64,000 nucleotides of DNA from Xiphydria camelus (taxonomy: Eukaryota; Arthropoda; Insecta; Hymenoptera; Xiphydriidae), in NCBI GenBank assembly GCA_963678675.1, contig OY783200.1, forward strand, positions 13,084,890 through 13,148,889, given 5' to 3'. The notes under the pieces are model-generated. The model ran no database searches, had not been told where the DNA came from, and saw only the letters and a list, made by a program, of their open reading frames with translations. Made by a program: the position numbers and the translations under genes. Positions within the stretch are counted from its first letter, which is position 1. Every line of letters begins with the position of its first letter. This document shows, piece after piece, positions 43,523-55,301 of the stretch.

Positions 43523-43979
43523 TTCCGGGAATCGGACGTGCGCAGTAGCGTTGTCACGTGCAAGTTGGAATCTGCAATCGGGTGGTAGGGGGAATGGTGG
43601 AGGTCATCGAGATGGCGCTGCGAGCGAGGTGGAGGTCCGCCAGATGGCGTTACGAGCGTGGTCGAGATGGCGCTGCGAGTGATGTGAAGGACCGCCAGAT
43701 GGCGTTACGAGCGAGGCCGAGATGGCGTTGCGAGCGAGGTCGGGATGTGGGAGTTCGACCAATGGCAGAGCTCCGGGGGTGAGGTTCGACCAATGGTTGA
43801 GCTCCGTTAGGACTAAATTCAAAATGGCCGCTCGTGCTCCGTCGATAAGTCAGAGTTCCATCGGTAACAAAGCCCACAACCCAGCCACACTCCGTCGGTA
43901 AGTTAGAATTCCGCAAAATTCAAATTTCCCGCAATTTTTGGTCACGTGGGTGGCCCAGAACCAGCCTAGCTTATCTACT
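43492..43979 (-). repeat. Right TIR of the Polinton
   Basis: Inverse of 31998-32485. It ends CCTAGCTTATCTACT at 43979, followed by the GACGAG target copy at 43980-43985. The polymerase frame extends about 30 bp into it. Confidence 0.92.
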
Positions 43980-43985
43980 GACGAG

Positions 43986-45474
43986 AATGTAGACCAAAGT
44001 ACCCACGGTGGACATCGATGACGAGGGATTTCCAGTTGTCCTCTTCGGCGTTTTCTTCGGTTCGCGCGGCGCTTCCGCGGTCGGGGTGAGGATTCCGGGG
44101 GGCCAGAGAGATCCCATCTGGTCTGGAGTGAGGGTGAACCACGTCGATCCTGCGCTTCTCTCCAGTTTCCGTTTCCCTGGCATCGACGGCACATGGGATT
44201 CGGGATGCCCCTATTGCACTGGTAGCAATAGTTCTCTCTTCGAGGTTCCGGGCACTGACGCAAACGGTGGTCAGAGCTCGAGCAGTTCCAACACCGCGCG
44301 TCCTGGTCGGTCTTCCGGTCGGACTCTCCCGTCTTCCGTCCGGTCGAGAGTCGAGACGTTAGCGTGACTCTCGAAGGTCGTGGCGAGGGGTTTGGCCGCG
44401 TCGGTTGCTCCGTGGGACGAGGAGAAACGGTCGTCCTTCGTCTCACGGCCGGGACAGGAGCGATCGTCGGTCGGGGACGAGCGTCATCTCGTCCCTTCTC
44501 TTCCCTCCCTCGACGTCCTAGGTACGACGCTAGGACGCGTTGAGCAGCCTGGCAGATCTCGCTCTCCAGCTCGTCGCGGAGCGTGCTCGAGACGTCTGCT
44601 AGGTATTCCGGTCTCCGGGTCGAGAGGCATCGGTCGAGACCCTTCCGAGGGCACCCTCGGCGTCGGTATTGGCGTTGGGGGCTCCTGAACAGCGGCGGTC
44701 GATCGAACGCGTGGCCTTGGTATCGGCCCTCCCACGTTCCGATCGAGGGACTCCATGCGCCCGATCGTCGTGTCGATCGGCCCGACGACCGGCGCCTCTA
44801 CGTACGCAGTGACGATCGTACGTGGAAGTGACTCCATGACCCTGGTTGGAGCAGTCGACGATCGGGGCGACCAGGGAGCGGCGGTTGCCCGTAACGAGGG
44901 AGCTTCGGTTCCTGTTGGCCTTCCGAACGTTGTCGATACCCTTGGTGACGTGTCTCCCAGGGCGGGCAGGTTCCCGGGCAAGCTACGGGCCTCGTAATCG
45001 AGGAGGAGCCTCTCGATGACGCTCCCCACGAGGTCCTGCGGTCCGACGGCGTGTCTTCCCCGCGATTCGGGAAAGGACTCGCCGGACTCCTCTTCGCGGG
45101 GGGACTCCCCCCTCCTTGTCGGTGCCGGTCGGGGCGGTTCCAGGACGACGTCGCCGAAGAGATCCCGTAGCTCGTCTTCGGCCGTCCGGTTGGGCTCCTG
45201 CGGCTCTTCGAGCGGGGCATCCAAGCGAGGCACGTCGAGCTGAGGTGGGCCGCGCGGATGACGATCTTCTTCGACCTTAAATAGTCCAAGCGCGGTGGAG
45301 CGACCTCAAAGGGCGCACTCCGGAGGCGAAGCGACCTCACCTCCCGTTTTACCCTGGCGCACAAGGTATTAGCGTCCCCACGCGGATCGAGTCCGAGCTC
45401 CTCGGCGAGTCCTTGGAGCTCCTCGTGAACCGTGGAGGCGCGGCTCACTCGCGAATCACCCGACGAACGTGACA
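43986..45474 (-). pseudogene. Gypsy-like gag of the large LTR element, cut by the Polinton
   Basis: ATG at 45474 (minus) starts MSRSSGDSRVSRASTVHEEL. The frame shifts near 45240 into a proline/arginine-rich region (PRLDAPLEEPQEPNRTAEDE) and again near 44470 into the nucleocapsid part. There a zinc knuckle CWNCSSSDHRLRQC (CX2CX4HX4C) is followed by a CYQCNRGIPNPMCRRC ribbon, the pair typical of insect Gypsy-type Gags, then a basic tail (RKRRANRRKRRRG). The frame meets the Polinton at its GACGAG duplication. The matrix/capsid homology region is not obvious, so the clade is uncertain. Confidence 0.75.
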
Positions 45475-47065
45475 TGGCACTCAGTATGTCGGCACTCCCG
45501 GGGATTGATCCTCGCACTCAAATCCCTACGCGTGCGGGCTTAACGAATCGGTCGTCGATCGCTCAGCTGATAGAGCCCGGAACCGCCTCGAAATATTGCG
45601 GTGTCGGTATATGGCCGATCAGCTGTCCACACGCGTATTTGGGTCACGGCCCAGCTGGCGATATTTGCCTGTTTACCGGCACGATAGGCGAAACCGGCCC
45701 GCGACGTTTCGAGTCTGGGTATCTCGCGCGACACTCCCACTTACGTTCGTCGGTGAGCCCGTGGGAACCATCCCACTACTCGACGTGCGAAAGGTTCGAT
45801 TGACCCTGTAACGATCGAGCCGCTCGAACCGAATCAGATAATCCGCAAACGATAACGACGCAAGAAAAAAAAAATAAGAGAAACCAGCAATTTTGACTGT
45901 TTCATCTAGCAGTGCTGAGATTCCAGCTAATTTTCAAGAATTTGTACAGAGAGGACACATTTCTATTTACTGTTTAAAACTTTACCAAATGCTAGTTTAA
46001 TTAGATATATTGTAATATCTGTTTGCACATGCAGAGAAAAATAATTAATTGGATCTACTGAAAATGACTCGTGGGATCACGAGTAATTATTTATTTATAT
46101 CAATAAAATTTTTTAATACATCGATTAAATATCTCTTTCTTACAATCAAATGGAATAGTATGTGATTGCAACAAAGAAATATTTAATTCATATGAAAAAT
46201 AAATTATAAAATTGATAATTGAGATTCAATTAAAATATCGTAACAGTTTTTACAGAAAAATTGTTAGATGTGAAACATCGAAATTCTTCTTTGTTGAAAC
46301 TATGCGATAGGAAGGTTGGTGTGTTGAAGGAAGTGGAAATCAATGTAAACAAAGATTGAGATTGCAATAAATAAAATGATTCTTTAATTTGCATCAAAAT
46401 GTACACAAAAATTTGCATCAAAATATATGCAAAAATGAAGGAAGTGGAAATCAATATAAACAAAGTTTGAGATTGCAATTAATTTGCATCAAAATATATA
46501 CAAAAATGTCTATTGAGTCTCGAGCAGGAGTTGGTCTTTATACAGAGAATTGCGAACAGTAAGTGATTGTAAAAGCGGCTAGCGGGGCAGGGGTATGCTT
46601 CGACTTTGTTTTTCTATGCATGGTGGGAGAAGGAAATTCTTCGAAACCACCGAGCTGGAGCATGGAAATTGGCGCCGGGAGAGTACGCAGTTTCAGCGCC
46701 GTTCGGTTGGTGCTATCCCCGAAGAAGTACACGTGCACCGCAATAGTCAAATTTATTGCGGGTCTGCACTTTGTCCGAGGAGAGCATAAAAGGCAGAGGA
46801 TTTCTGTTCCCTCCCGCGAGGCTCCTGAAATTTGAGCACGCGGTCGAGGCCCTTCGCTTGCGACCCGGCGCCTATCACTCTCGCTAGACTGAGTTACTAT
46901 CTATTTAGCCGGTCAAATAGACTGAAATTTCTCTGGCAGTAAATTTTTATCGTGTATCCACTGCACAATCTAGCTAGATTTATTTTTCTCAACCGAGATT
47001 CTAGACTAACTCTCGCTAGATTGTTCTCAATGCTGTGTCCACTTGAGTAAATCTAGCTGAAAACG
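45475..47065. other. Leader of the large LTR element, no gene
   Basis: 45475-45840 is GC-rich with no recognisable protein. 45841-46560 is AT-rich and holds a ~108 bp-spaced direct repeat (AAGGAAGTGGAAATCAAT at about 46328 and 46438). The segment 46262-46317 (AGATGTGAAACATCGAAATT...) is inverted at 47303-47365, suggesting an element about 1.1 kb long with those ends. Confidence 0.45.
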
Positions 47066-47078
47066 AAAGAACACATTC

Positions 47079-47276
47079 GCCAGTGCGCATTTGTATTTAT
47101 AATTGTGATACTATTAAACGGTACAAACCGTTGTGTCTAATTCAAAAAGCGCATTTAGTTTACTCTCTCTTAACTCTGCCATCAGTCGCTGTTCCGTCTC
47201 GCGATAAACGGAATTCGACACAATGGTTCGTACCGTTTAATGGTATCACAGTCATAAATACAAATGCGCACTGGCG
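47079..47276. mobile_element. MITE in the LTR-element leader
   Basis: CGCCAGTGCGCATTTGTATT at 47079 is inverted at the right end (47276). The ~60 bp arms continue with GATACTATTAAACGGTAC/GTACCGTTTAATGGTATC. The middle is unique. It lies within the larger 46262-47365 inverted structure. Confidence 0.65.
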
Positions 47277-47496
47277 CACGTATTCTTTCAACGGATGCGT
47301 GGTCCATCCTTCCTATCGCATACTTTCTACAAAGAAGAATTTCGATGTTTCACATCTAACAATTTTCCTATACAAACGTTATTTAAATGTTATTTTTAAA
47401 CGTGCTAACCAATGATCAATCAATCCTCATGCTTTCATTAATGAGGGTAAATACTGCTTCGTACACCGATACAGTGAGCGTGTAGTAGTAAGTGGT

Positions 47497-47647
47497 TAAG
47501 GCCAGGCGAACGTTGGGACGCAGTTCAGTGAGGTGACGCAGGGCGACCGTTGCCTCTATACCTATATATAGAATAGATATAGGTATAGAGGCAACGGTCA
47601 CCCTGCGTCCCCTCACTGAACTGCGTCTCAACGTTCACTTGGCCTAA
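47497..47647. mobile_element. Hairpin MITE with TAA target duplication, copy 1
   Basis: TAA at 47497 and 47645 flanks GGCCAGGCGAACGTTGGGAC...AACGTTCACTTGGCC. The whole 145 bp interior folds as one hairpin around TATATATAGAATAGATATA. The 3 bp T(T/A)A duplication fits PIF/Harbinger-type MITEs. Confidence 0.8.
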
Positions 47648-47707
47648 GCTAGGGCTCGGTGAAAGGGGACCATCGAGTCGTGGCGGAGAGAGCCGATGCG
47701 TCCCGAG

Positions 47708-47830
47708 TTAGGCCAGGCGAACGTTGGGACGCAGTTCAGTGAGGAGACGCAGGGTGACCGTTGCCTCTATATCTATATATAGAATAGATATAGATATAGA
47801 GGCAATGTGTTCAACGTTCGCCTGGCCTTA
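47708..47830. mobile_element. Hairpin MITE with TTA target duplication, copy 2
   Basis: Same family as the element at 47497, with TTA at 47708-47710 and 47828-47830. The right arm lacks about 28 bp (GGTCACCCTGCGTC... missing), so the hairpin is asymmetric. Confidence 0.8.
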
Positions 47831-48028
47831 GCGTATTTAGCCACTCCAGCGACGTTTCACGAGCAGCCGGTCTCACCCCCGAAGCGCGGCATAAGATGTT
47901 TCACATCAAAATTCGCGATTCTTATCGAATCGTCCTCGTCCCAGCCGCCGAGGTTATTTCGAATTCGCGACGACGAATGGGTTACTCAAATCGTCGATTC
48001 GCGAAAAGACGTTAAGCGCGTTTAGGCG

Positions 48029-48046
48029 GCCCCACGTTGGGCGCCA
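48029..48046 (-). promoter_or_regulatory. Primer-binding site, tRNA-Lys1,2 type
   Basis: On the minus strand TGGCGCCCAACGTGGGGC lies five bases after the 5' LTR. This 18-mer is the known complement of the 3' end of tRNA-Lys1,2, used by several retroviruses. It sets the direction of the element. Confidence 0.85.
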
Positions 48047-48051
48047 ATTTA

Positions 48052-49090
48052 TGACGTAGCGTTTCGGTGAGGGCCCTCGGTGCCCTCCGCTACGCCATTA
48101 TCAAGCGGCTACGTGGCCGCGCGCACGACGACGGAACGATGGGCGCCAGGCGGGTCACGACCCCGCCATTCATGGAAACGAACGCGGTCCCTGAAAACGG
48201 ACGAGAACCGGGGGATCGGAAACGGTCCGATCTCCGTCGGGCTCGGCTACCTCTAGCAGATGGTAGAGGGGCGGTTCGAGGTGCGCGGGCTGGGTCCCGG
48301 GAGGATAGATTCGCGGACGGGTTCGCGAAAAAGAACCTCGACTACGTCCAGAGAGAACGACGTTTATTTGTCGGGGAACTCAACAATGGTCCCCGAACGA
48401 CGCTCGCGAGCGTTACACAAACGAAACACCGAAACGGTGCCGCACAACACCGCGGACACCGCTCGATTCGCCGACGAAACGAAACGCTCACGCGGAGGCG
48501 TCGACGGCGCGCTAACGGTACGCGTGGAGGCGCTACCGAAATGCTAACGGCGCGGAGGCGAGTCGGAGGTCGCGCGCTAAGAGGGAAAAGCGTACCGGAC
48601 TCGCTGGTGATCGCCGATGGATCCCGCTATCCGTGACGGAGGTCTCCCGGGCTTCTCGGGTCCTGAGGACGGCTTCGAAGCTCCCTCACGATCCTTCGAT
48701 CCGATCTCGTTCTCCGCTTGACTCTCGATGTTCTCCCTATCTCGCGCTGCGTAATCGCACCTCACTCGCGTCGGACGTTTTAGAAGCACGTTCAACGAAC
48801 GTGAAAGCAGACGGTGCTATCGTTACGTGCGATATAAACGATCTGGCTCGTCTCGCGGTTCGTACGGAACTCTTAACGATCGTGCGTTATCGAACGCAGA
48901 CGAAATCAGACTGACTCGCCGGTACGGTACCGGAACGCGCGCTCTACCCGGGACCGTCCGGATTCGCGTCTTCGCCGCGATCGCGCTCGCGACGTTTCGC
49001 ACGGCTCTTTCGATGGCCGATTCGCACGCGTTATCTCGAAGGGGCCGATTGCACCCTTTTTTGTGACGCGGAGCGATTCTCCACGTCACA
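48052..49090 (-). repeat. 5' LTR of the large LTR element
   Basis: 1,039 bp. On the minus strand it starts TGTGACGTGGAGAATCG and ends CGCTACGTCA. It matches the 3' LTR closely (about 8 differences in the first 300 bp by eye) and lacks both the Academ-like insertion and the extra ~60 bp unit. Long frames in it are LTR sequence. Confidence 0.9.
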
Positions 49091-49242
49091 GTATAATCCA
49101 TTAATGAAATATGTACAATAGATACAAATATTTTGTTTATCAGGATTCATTGAATGAATGAATGAATTCGTTTATTTATATGTCATAATTTGATTAATGT
49201 CATTGCGGATAAGCTACATCCAGTCACAAATATGTATGTATA
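49091..49242. other. Short stretch of the outer element between two insertions
   Basis: AT-rich sequence between the LTR element and the LINE; it includes a (GAAT)n run near 49153 and ends with the LINE target copy AATATGTATGTATA (49229-49242). Confidence 0.5.
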
Positions 49243-49593
49243 ATAATAATAATAGTAGTAAGCGGTTAGGACGCGAACGTCCCTGAATGCCACCGAAAAC
49301 TTAATTGTTTTATTGTGGCCCCGCTATGTTTGGGGAGTGTATTTTAGATCTGCATCCTAGCCTTTTTGGCCAGTCTGCATATCTCTTCAACTCCCATCCC
49401 CTACCTCTAACCCTCCCCCCTCTCTCCCCCTCCATCCCCTCTTTCTAACCCTTTCCAGGCTAGGAAACGCCTCGCCTATCAAGCGATGTCTAAGAGCCCC
49501 CAGTGCTGGACAATCCAGCAGCAGGTGCTGGGCATCTTCCCTCTCCTTTTCGCAGTACCGGCATCTATCTGTGTCTGAGAGATCCAGGTTCCT

Positions 49594-52500
49594 TCAGTGA
49601 GAGTTGAATCTTCCGTAACCAGTTAATAGCCTGATCTTAATGCTCAGACTCATTCTGTTCGTGTTCACTAGTGACCTGGCACTCTCCTGTGCTAGGCGGG
49701 GCATTAAATTCCTCGCCTGTCTGCACGTTTCTAGATTAGCCCACCGGTAAAAATGCTTCCTGTGGAATTTCCTTTTAATGTCTTGCCTGCCCACAGCAAA
49801 GGGTACTCCCACCGGCATGAGGTTCCCCTTTCTGATACCCTCTTTTGCCAGCTCGTCCGCCACCTCATTACCGTGAACTCCTGTATGTCCAGGGACCCAT
49901 GCAAGAATAATCTTGTTGGTTTTTCCTAGTGTCTCCAGCACTTCCATAGTTTCCCACACAATTCGAGAATCCGTACTGGTCCTATGGAGTGCTTTTATAG
50001 CAGCCTGACTGTCTGACCAAATATAAATATATTTGTTTACAGTACGCTGCTCTGTAAGCAGTTCTAAGCAGCGTCTTATTGCTAAAGCTTTTGCCTGAAA
50101 CACTATAGCCTTATCTCCACGGGCAATGCTTACCCTGAAGTCTTCTTGAGGTCCAAAGACCCCCGCCCCAAAGCGACCCTCGTACCCCGACCCGTCAGTG
50201 TACCAATGTTTAACAGTGGAGCCCGGAGTCCTCTTGGTCGTTTCCCAGAGATTTCTCTCAGGCACAGGTAAACCTTAAAGGTCTTCCTTATCTGATACCT
50301 CCTGGTTGTTTTATCTTGGCTCAAGGTCATAGATCCTTGGTCAAGTATGCCTAATCTGGCGTGTGCCGCTCTTGCCCTGATCCATTCACCAAGGCAGTTC
50401 ATTCTGTATGCCAAGAGTTCCGCTCTTTCTTTTAGCAGAAGATCTAGAGGTAGCACGTCTAATGCCACCTCCAGGGCCTCGAACGGTGTGGTTCTCATCG
50501 GCCCTGTTGCAGCCCTCAGGAACACGCCCTGGGGGGGCCTTCAACCGGTTTCTTGATTCGATCCTCCCATCCCTTGGCCACCAAACCACTGCCGCATACA
50601 GTAATCTTGGCAGTAATACCATTTTATATAGCCATAGACAAAGCTTGGGGCTAAAGCCCCAGTTTCTGCCTATTGCTCTTCTGCACGCCCATAGCGAGGC
50701 ATATACTTTCGCAATCTGGCCCGTGATATGTGTCTTCCAGTGCAACTTGGTGTCTAAGATGACCCCTAAGTATTTCTGTGATTTATCATACTCGATGTTT
50801 GTCCCTCTGAACCTTAATGGTATAGGGTACTCCACTTTGTATTTTCTAGTGAATATCATGGCAGACATTTTCTCCGGATTCACCGAGAGATTTGTCTTTT
50901 TACACCATTCATCCACTATACTCACGGCACAGCTCATCCTGTCCCTTAATACACTTAGGAAGTTACCCCTGACTACGACCGCAGCATCATCTGCATAGCC
51001 GTAGACCAGGAATCCCTCTCCTCTCAGTAGTTCTAAGAGTTCGTCCACTACAAGGCACCACAGTAGAGGTGATAACCCCCCCCCCTGCGGACATCCTCCC
51101 AGTGGTCGCCCTCTTACCTCTATGTTTTCTTTCTTGGCGATAACCAATCTGTTCGCCAGCATACTCTGAGTCCAGTCTATAAGGGTTTCTGGTAACCCTC
51201 TTCTAGACATGACCTCAGTTATAACCTTGTAACCGGTGCGATCAAACGCCCCTTCAATATCTGTGAAAAGTGCCATAGCATAGCCTCCTCCCTCCATCTG
51301 CTCCTCCTCCTTTGCCACGAGGTGATGTAGAGCAGTCTCGGTAGATCTGCCCTCCCTGTAGGCATACTGTGCAGGAGATAGAGGTCGTCCCACTAGGTAT
51401 GTACTTTTGATATGTCTATCCACAAGCCTTTCCAAGGTTTTCAACACAAAAGAAGTTAGACTTATGGGTCTGAAGTCCCTCGGCCTAATATAGCCGTTTT
51501 TTCCGGGTTTGGGAATGAAGGCGATCCTTGCCTCTCCCCAGACCCTTGGGACCGAACCCAGAGCGATGCTAGCTCTGAGCAGTTTGGTTAGTGGTCCAAT
51601 TATGACACCTAAACCCCTTTGAAGCATCAAGGGATATATGCCATCTGGTCCTGGTGACTTCAGTGGTTTGAATGTGCTAACAGCCCATTCAACCGCCTGA
51701 GGGTATACGATTTTGGCAGCAAGAGTCCAGTTTTGTGCTTCATGCCCATTCCTGTCCTCTCGCTTTCGTTCTCTTCCGTTTTCTCAAAACCCGGAAAATG
51801 TTCTTCTAGTAAGAGCTCCAGAGTTTCCTCCGTACTCCAGGTGTATTCGCCGTTTGGTTTGATTAAACAACCCACCTTGGAGTTGTTTTTTCCTCCTAGT
51901 ACTTTGACTAGTCTGGAGGCCTCAGCATATTTCTCAATACTACTGCTGAAGACTCTCCAGCCTATTTTCTTAGCATATGCTAGTTCTTTGTTATATTTCC
52001 TTTGAAGGGATCTTCTCTCCTCCAGAGCTTTCCTTTTATTCGACAGGTCTCTGGCATTCCGGACTTTGTTCCAAGCTTTCCTTAGTAGGTTTTTTATTGC
52101 AGTCAACTTATTATTCCACCAACTGACCTTCTGGGTTCCCTTGGGGGTATATTCAGCGCTACTTGCTTCGTATGACAGCCTCAGCGCCTCTGCGAAGCGC
52201 TCGGCTTTCACTTCGAGCTGTTTCTTATTACAGAACCGGACAGGTACATCTCGGATCCTCTATTTGAGTTCCTCCACGTACCTATCCCAGTCTGTCTTTT
52301 TCGGGTTCCTTTTAGTTCCCTCCTGATACCCTCTCACCGTGAAGAGTATTTGGCTGTGGTCGGATCCTGAAGGTTCTTTAGACACCCTCCAGTCTCCAAC
52401 CCAATCCAGTCCTCCCACGGTGCATAAGGTGATGTCTAACACTTCATGTCGTCTACGGTCCCCATGAAGGTAGGTTCTTTTCCCCTGTTCAGTATTAACA

Positions 52501-53025
52501 GATCTGATGCCAGGATGTATTCATACAGGGTTTCCCCCCTGGCATTAGTGTCAGTGCTCCCCCATCCCACATGGTGTGAGTTCGCATCACACCCCACCAG
52601 GAGTTCACCCTTCCTTTTCCTCACCTCCTCTACAAGATATTTAAATTTCCTTGTAGGTGGAGATTCTCTTGAATCATATGGCAGATAAGCTAACCCTGTA
52701 ATGAGCTCTTGTTTACTTCCACTCCCATCTGCTAGGATTACCTTAGCTACCGCCAGGTCTCCGCAGCTCAGTTGTGGAATGAAAACAGCTGTACTCCCTT
52801 TACAAGAATGCAGGCTCTGATCCTTTGCTCAGAGTTCGCATAAAGTAATCTCCCGCTTTCCCCGAGCTCCTTTATAGCACCATCTATTAACCAATGTTCT
52901 TGTATTAATGCTATGCATGTGTGCATCTTAGCTAGCTCGTTGACCAATATGGCCGAGGCGCTCTTGCTATGATGCAAGTTAATCTGTACAAAATTGAGCG
53001 ACAAATAAACCATATCAGGGTTCAC
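49594..53025 (-). pseudogene. LINE ORF2: APE endonuclease, reverse transcriptase, RNase H
   Basis: The endonuclease part starts at 53025 with LNFVQINLHHSKSA and LIQEHWL. After shifts it shows VGCDANSHHVGWGSTDTNAR (52600) and SGSDHSQILFTV (52330). A linker spans 52211-51660. RT spans 51630-50386 with FRPISLTSFVLKTLERLV, AYREGRSTETAL, LFTDIEGAFDRT, LGGCPQGGGLSPLLW and the catalytic YGYADDAAVV; its last residues are shifted near 50560. RNase H (50265-49594) has WYTDGSGYEGRFGAGV, QAKALAIRRCLELL, WSDSQAAIKAL and WVPGHTGVHGNEVADELAKE. At least five frameshifts are present although each active-site motif is preserved. Confidence 0.93.
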
Positions 53026-53750
53026 TTGCCCGCCTCAGTTGTCTCTTTATCCCCACCGCGGTTCTTCTCAAGCAATTTTACAGTCGCTCTTTGAGTCCCA
53101 CAGTGAGGCTTGAAGTTGCAGGCTTCTAGGCACCGCAACGTTTTGTCGTTGACAAGTGCAGAAATGTGGGTGCTTGTAGCTCCCTTACTTTCACTGCCCT
53201 TGTCAACCGTCCAGTCCTCCTTGGCCAGTCCTGTATTCTGTTTCACCAGAAACTGTATAACCTCCGAGGACGTCAGTTCCTCGTCCTCAACGTGGACCAC
53301 TACCCTGTGGCGCTTTGGAAGCTCCTCAGTTGAGACCACGCCGAGAGCGACAGATTCCCTATTTTGTTTGCTGGAAATAGGCTTTTCAAACCACATCCCA
53401 GTTTGTTCATCGGTGCAGCGGTGGTAGGCCTCTTCTCGGCGGCGGTGGGTCTCTTTCCCAAATCCCTTCGAAGATGGGCGTCTTTGTTCCGTCAGGTATT
53501 GACAGGATCTGGGCTCAGTCTCTTGATCGCTGTCAATTCGTCCGTCGTCAATCGTCTCTCAGGGTACCCTTCTGGTATAAGGGCCCACCTGATCATTTTT
53601 ATCGTCTTTTGTGCGTATGTTTCTGTCCGAGTCTTTTTCTCAGTCTGTGTCGTACTGGGGCTGGGTGTATGGTGTTCAGGGATCACTCGCTTGAAACCCC
53701 TTCCCACTTCCATCTCTCGCCCCGTCTGTAACTGTCCCAGGGGTTGTTAG
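53022..53750 (-). pseudogene. LINE ORF1 (DUF4780-like), partial
   Basis: Two pieces remain: 53713-53492 (IKMIRWALIPEGYPERRLTT) and 53396-53022, with HVEDEELTSSEVIQFLVKQN, GLAKEDWTV and LEACNFKPHCG. The second resembles the DUF4780-type domain seen in ORF1 of insect RNase H-bearing LINEs, thought to bind nucleic acid. It overlaps the ORF2 start by four bases. A frameshift lies near 53400-53490. No CCHC zinc knuckle is seen. Confidence 0.65.
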
Positions 53751-55301
53751 GACTTGTTTATTCCCTACTCCCCCTTGCAACTGTTTTTTCGGTCGTCGCC
53801 TTGCAGCTCCACTAAGTTTCTGCTTAGCGATTTCCTGTCCACCGTCAGTGTGTTTGTCACCCTTCTGCTTCGTTTCCGTCGCAGAAGAGGTTCCGTATTT
53901 AAGTTAAGATTAGTTAATTGGTCCATTTTTCGTCCCACGAGTATCAGACATATATGGTCTCACCCGGGGAGAGGTCCGTTCACCCAGGGCTTGGCTGCTT
54001 ACTACCCAGAGGGCGCTCGGTATCTGGGAGGCATCGTTTGGGAACGCATCTTACCCCCTGCGCCATACAACATCTCAGCACGGTAGCTCACACCTTATGT
54101 TTGGGGGGGAGCTTTTGGTCCGCGACAAGAGCCTTCACGCCTCCGTTGGTGGGTTTATACGCCATTAGAAGTGCTTATTACCCTCATTAACCGTTCCTTT
54201 CGCGATGCTAAGGCGTTAATCAGCTTGGTCGTTCCACTTATCCGCCACCTAGGGACGCGCCCGGCGGGGGAAGCTCAACCCCCCCTCACACCCGTCAATT
54301 GGGCTTTGTAAGTGAGGTGCTCGGGAATATGTATGTATAGTATAAATATAATAATCATAAAACGTACTTACATAAGATTTTTAACGAATGATGAAGGGAT
54401 ATCTCACCAGCATGCAGTGATAATAGTCACGAGTCAAACACATTTCCATTATGCAAAACGTTATCGGCTTCAATGTCGACATAGATCCTGCGTCATTCAA
54501 CGTTATCATTGAGGTTCATACGATATGTTATTTGTGTTGTTTGAAAAATACATGTCATTGATTTATTTCAATTAGTTTCATTTTTCATGTAATTGTAAGT
54601 ACGTGTTTTGCTAAAATAATTAAAAACTGTATGAAATGTATATAAATAAAAATGTAGATATCGTTTCATAAAACCGTTTCACTGTTTACGTCAAAACGGC
54701 CTTAAAATTCGAGGTTTTCTAAATTAGAAAAAAAGGATACATAATAAACTGGGGATGTGTAAAAAGAGGACATTGAGAGGTATTTTTACATAAACTTAAG
54801 AAATCCAAAAACCCATTTTTATGGGTCGGTAGTGGGGATAACTTAAAAAAATTTTTTTCCATAATTTTTTCGCACCAGTTTTATGATCGATAAAAACCAT
54901 AAAACTTTTATTTCAACTTTTTTCCATTATCTTTCACTGTTCGGGAGTTATTCCGTGAAGAAGAAAAATCTGCATTTTTTTCAAGGGATGATTTCACCCC
55001 TTAAAACCGTAATACCGCACCAATGAAATGTATTTTTGTATTAAGCTTGAACTACTCTACTTGCACACGGAATGGCGGAATTTTCTGAATTGTCGGGTTC
55101 CCTAACTTCCCTTGTAAGCGACTTTTTAGGTATGGCCACCCCAATAAGGTTCAATTGGTTTGAAATGAGGGGTATAGATGCAAAACCCGTCAAGTCCATT
55201 TTTGTGAAATTTGAGTTAGATACGGGAATTTGTTCTTTATAAAGTACGTGCATAAGGTCGAACATAATTTAGATGCAAATTCCACCTTAAACCGTTAATA
55301 A

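Larger units (their letters stand above)
31998..43979. mobile_element. Polinton/Maverick (virus-like self-synthesising transposon), degenerate
   Basis: It is 11,982 bp with 488 bp terminal inverted repeats beginning AGTAGATAAGCTAGGC, the 5'-AG usual for Polintons, and an exact 6 bp target duplication GACGAG (31992-31997 and 43980-43985). Genes recognised are family-B DNA polymerase, integrase, adenain-like protease, packaging ATPase and several accessory genes. No major or minor capsid gene was recognised. It interrupts gag of the large LTR element. By eye the two TIRs differ at about a dozen positions, so the insertion is not very old. Confidence 0.95.
26429..49090 (-). mobile_element. Large non-autonomous LTR retrotransposon (Gypsy-like gag, no pol)
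   Basis: It is transcribed right to left. The 5' LTR is 48052-49090; the primer site is at 48029-48046; gag is at 45474-43986; a repeat-rich region is at 31991-30307; the polypurine tract is at 30306-30293; and the 3' LTR is 30292-26429, enlarged by an Academ-like insertion. Flanks are GTATTA on the left and GTATAA on the right, an imperfect 6 bp target duplication. Removing the Polinton (12 kb) and the Academ-like element leaves about 7.9 kb. I find no protease, RT, RNase H or integrase motif, so it would need another element's enzymes. Confidence 0.8.
49243..54325 (-). mobile_element. LINE with RNase H (LOA/Outcast/I-like), full length but degenerate
   Basis: The 14 bp AATATGTATGTATA occurs at 49229-49242 and 54326-54339 and is the target duplication. 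The element reads right to left: a ~600 bp 5' region, ORF1 (to 53022), and ORF2 with endonuclease, RT and RNase H (to 49594). It ends in a short (TAT/TAA)n tail at 49241-49258. The RNase H domain after RT separates it from Jockey and most R1 elements. Confidence 0.9.

Noticed and set aside
45561..45730. tRNA-like A box (GCTCAGCTGATAGAGC) with a weak B-box-like word downstream
   Set aside because: The two boxes are about 150 bp apart and no cloverleaf can be drawn; it is inside the leader of the LTR element.
48067..48636. 189-residue Arg-rich open frame and its relatives at 26444 and 29835
   Set aside because: They lie within both LTR copies and owe their length to GC-rich sequence with few stops.
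52768..53025. Separate host nuclease gene
   Set aside because: The sequence continues, through frameshifts, into the LINE RT and lies within its target duplications.
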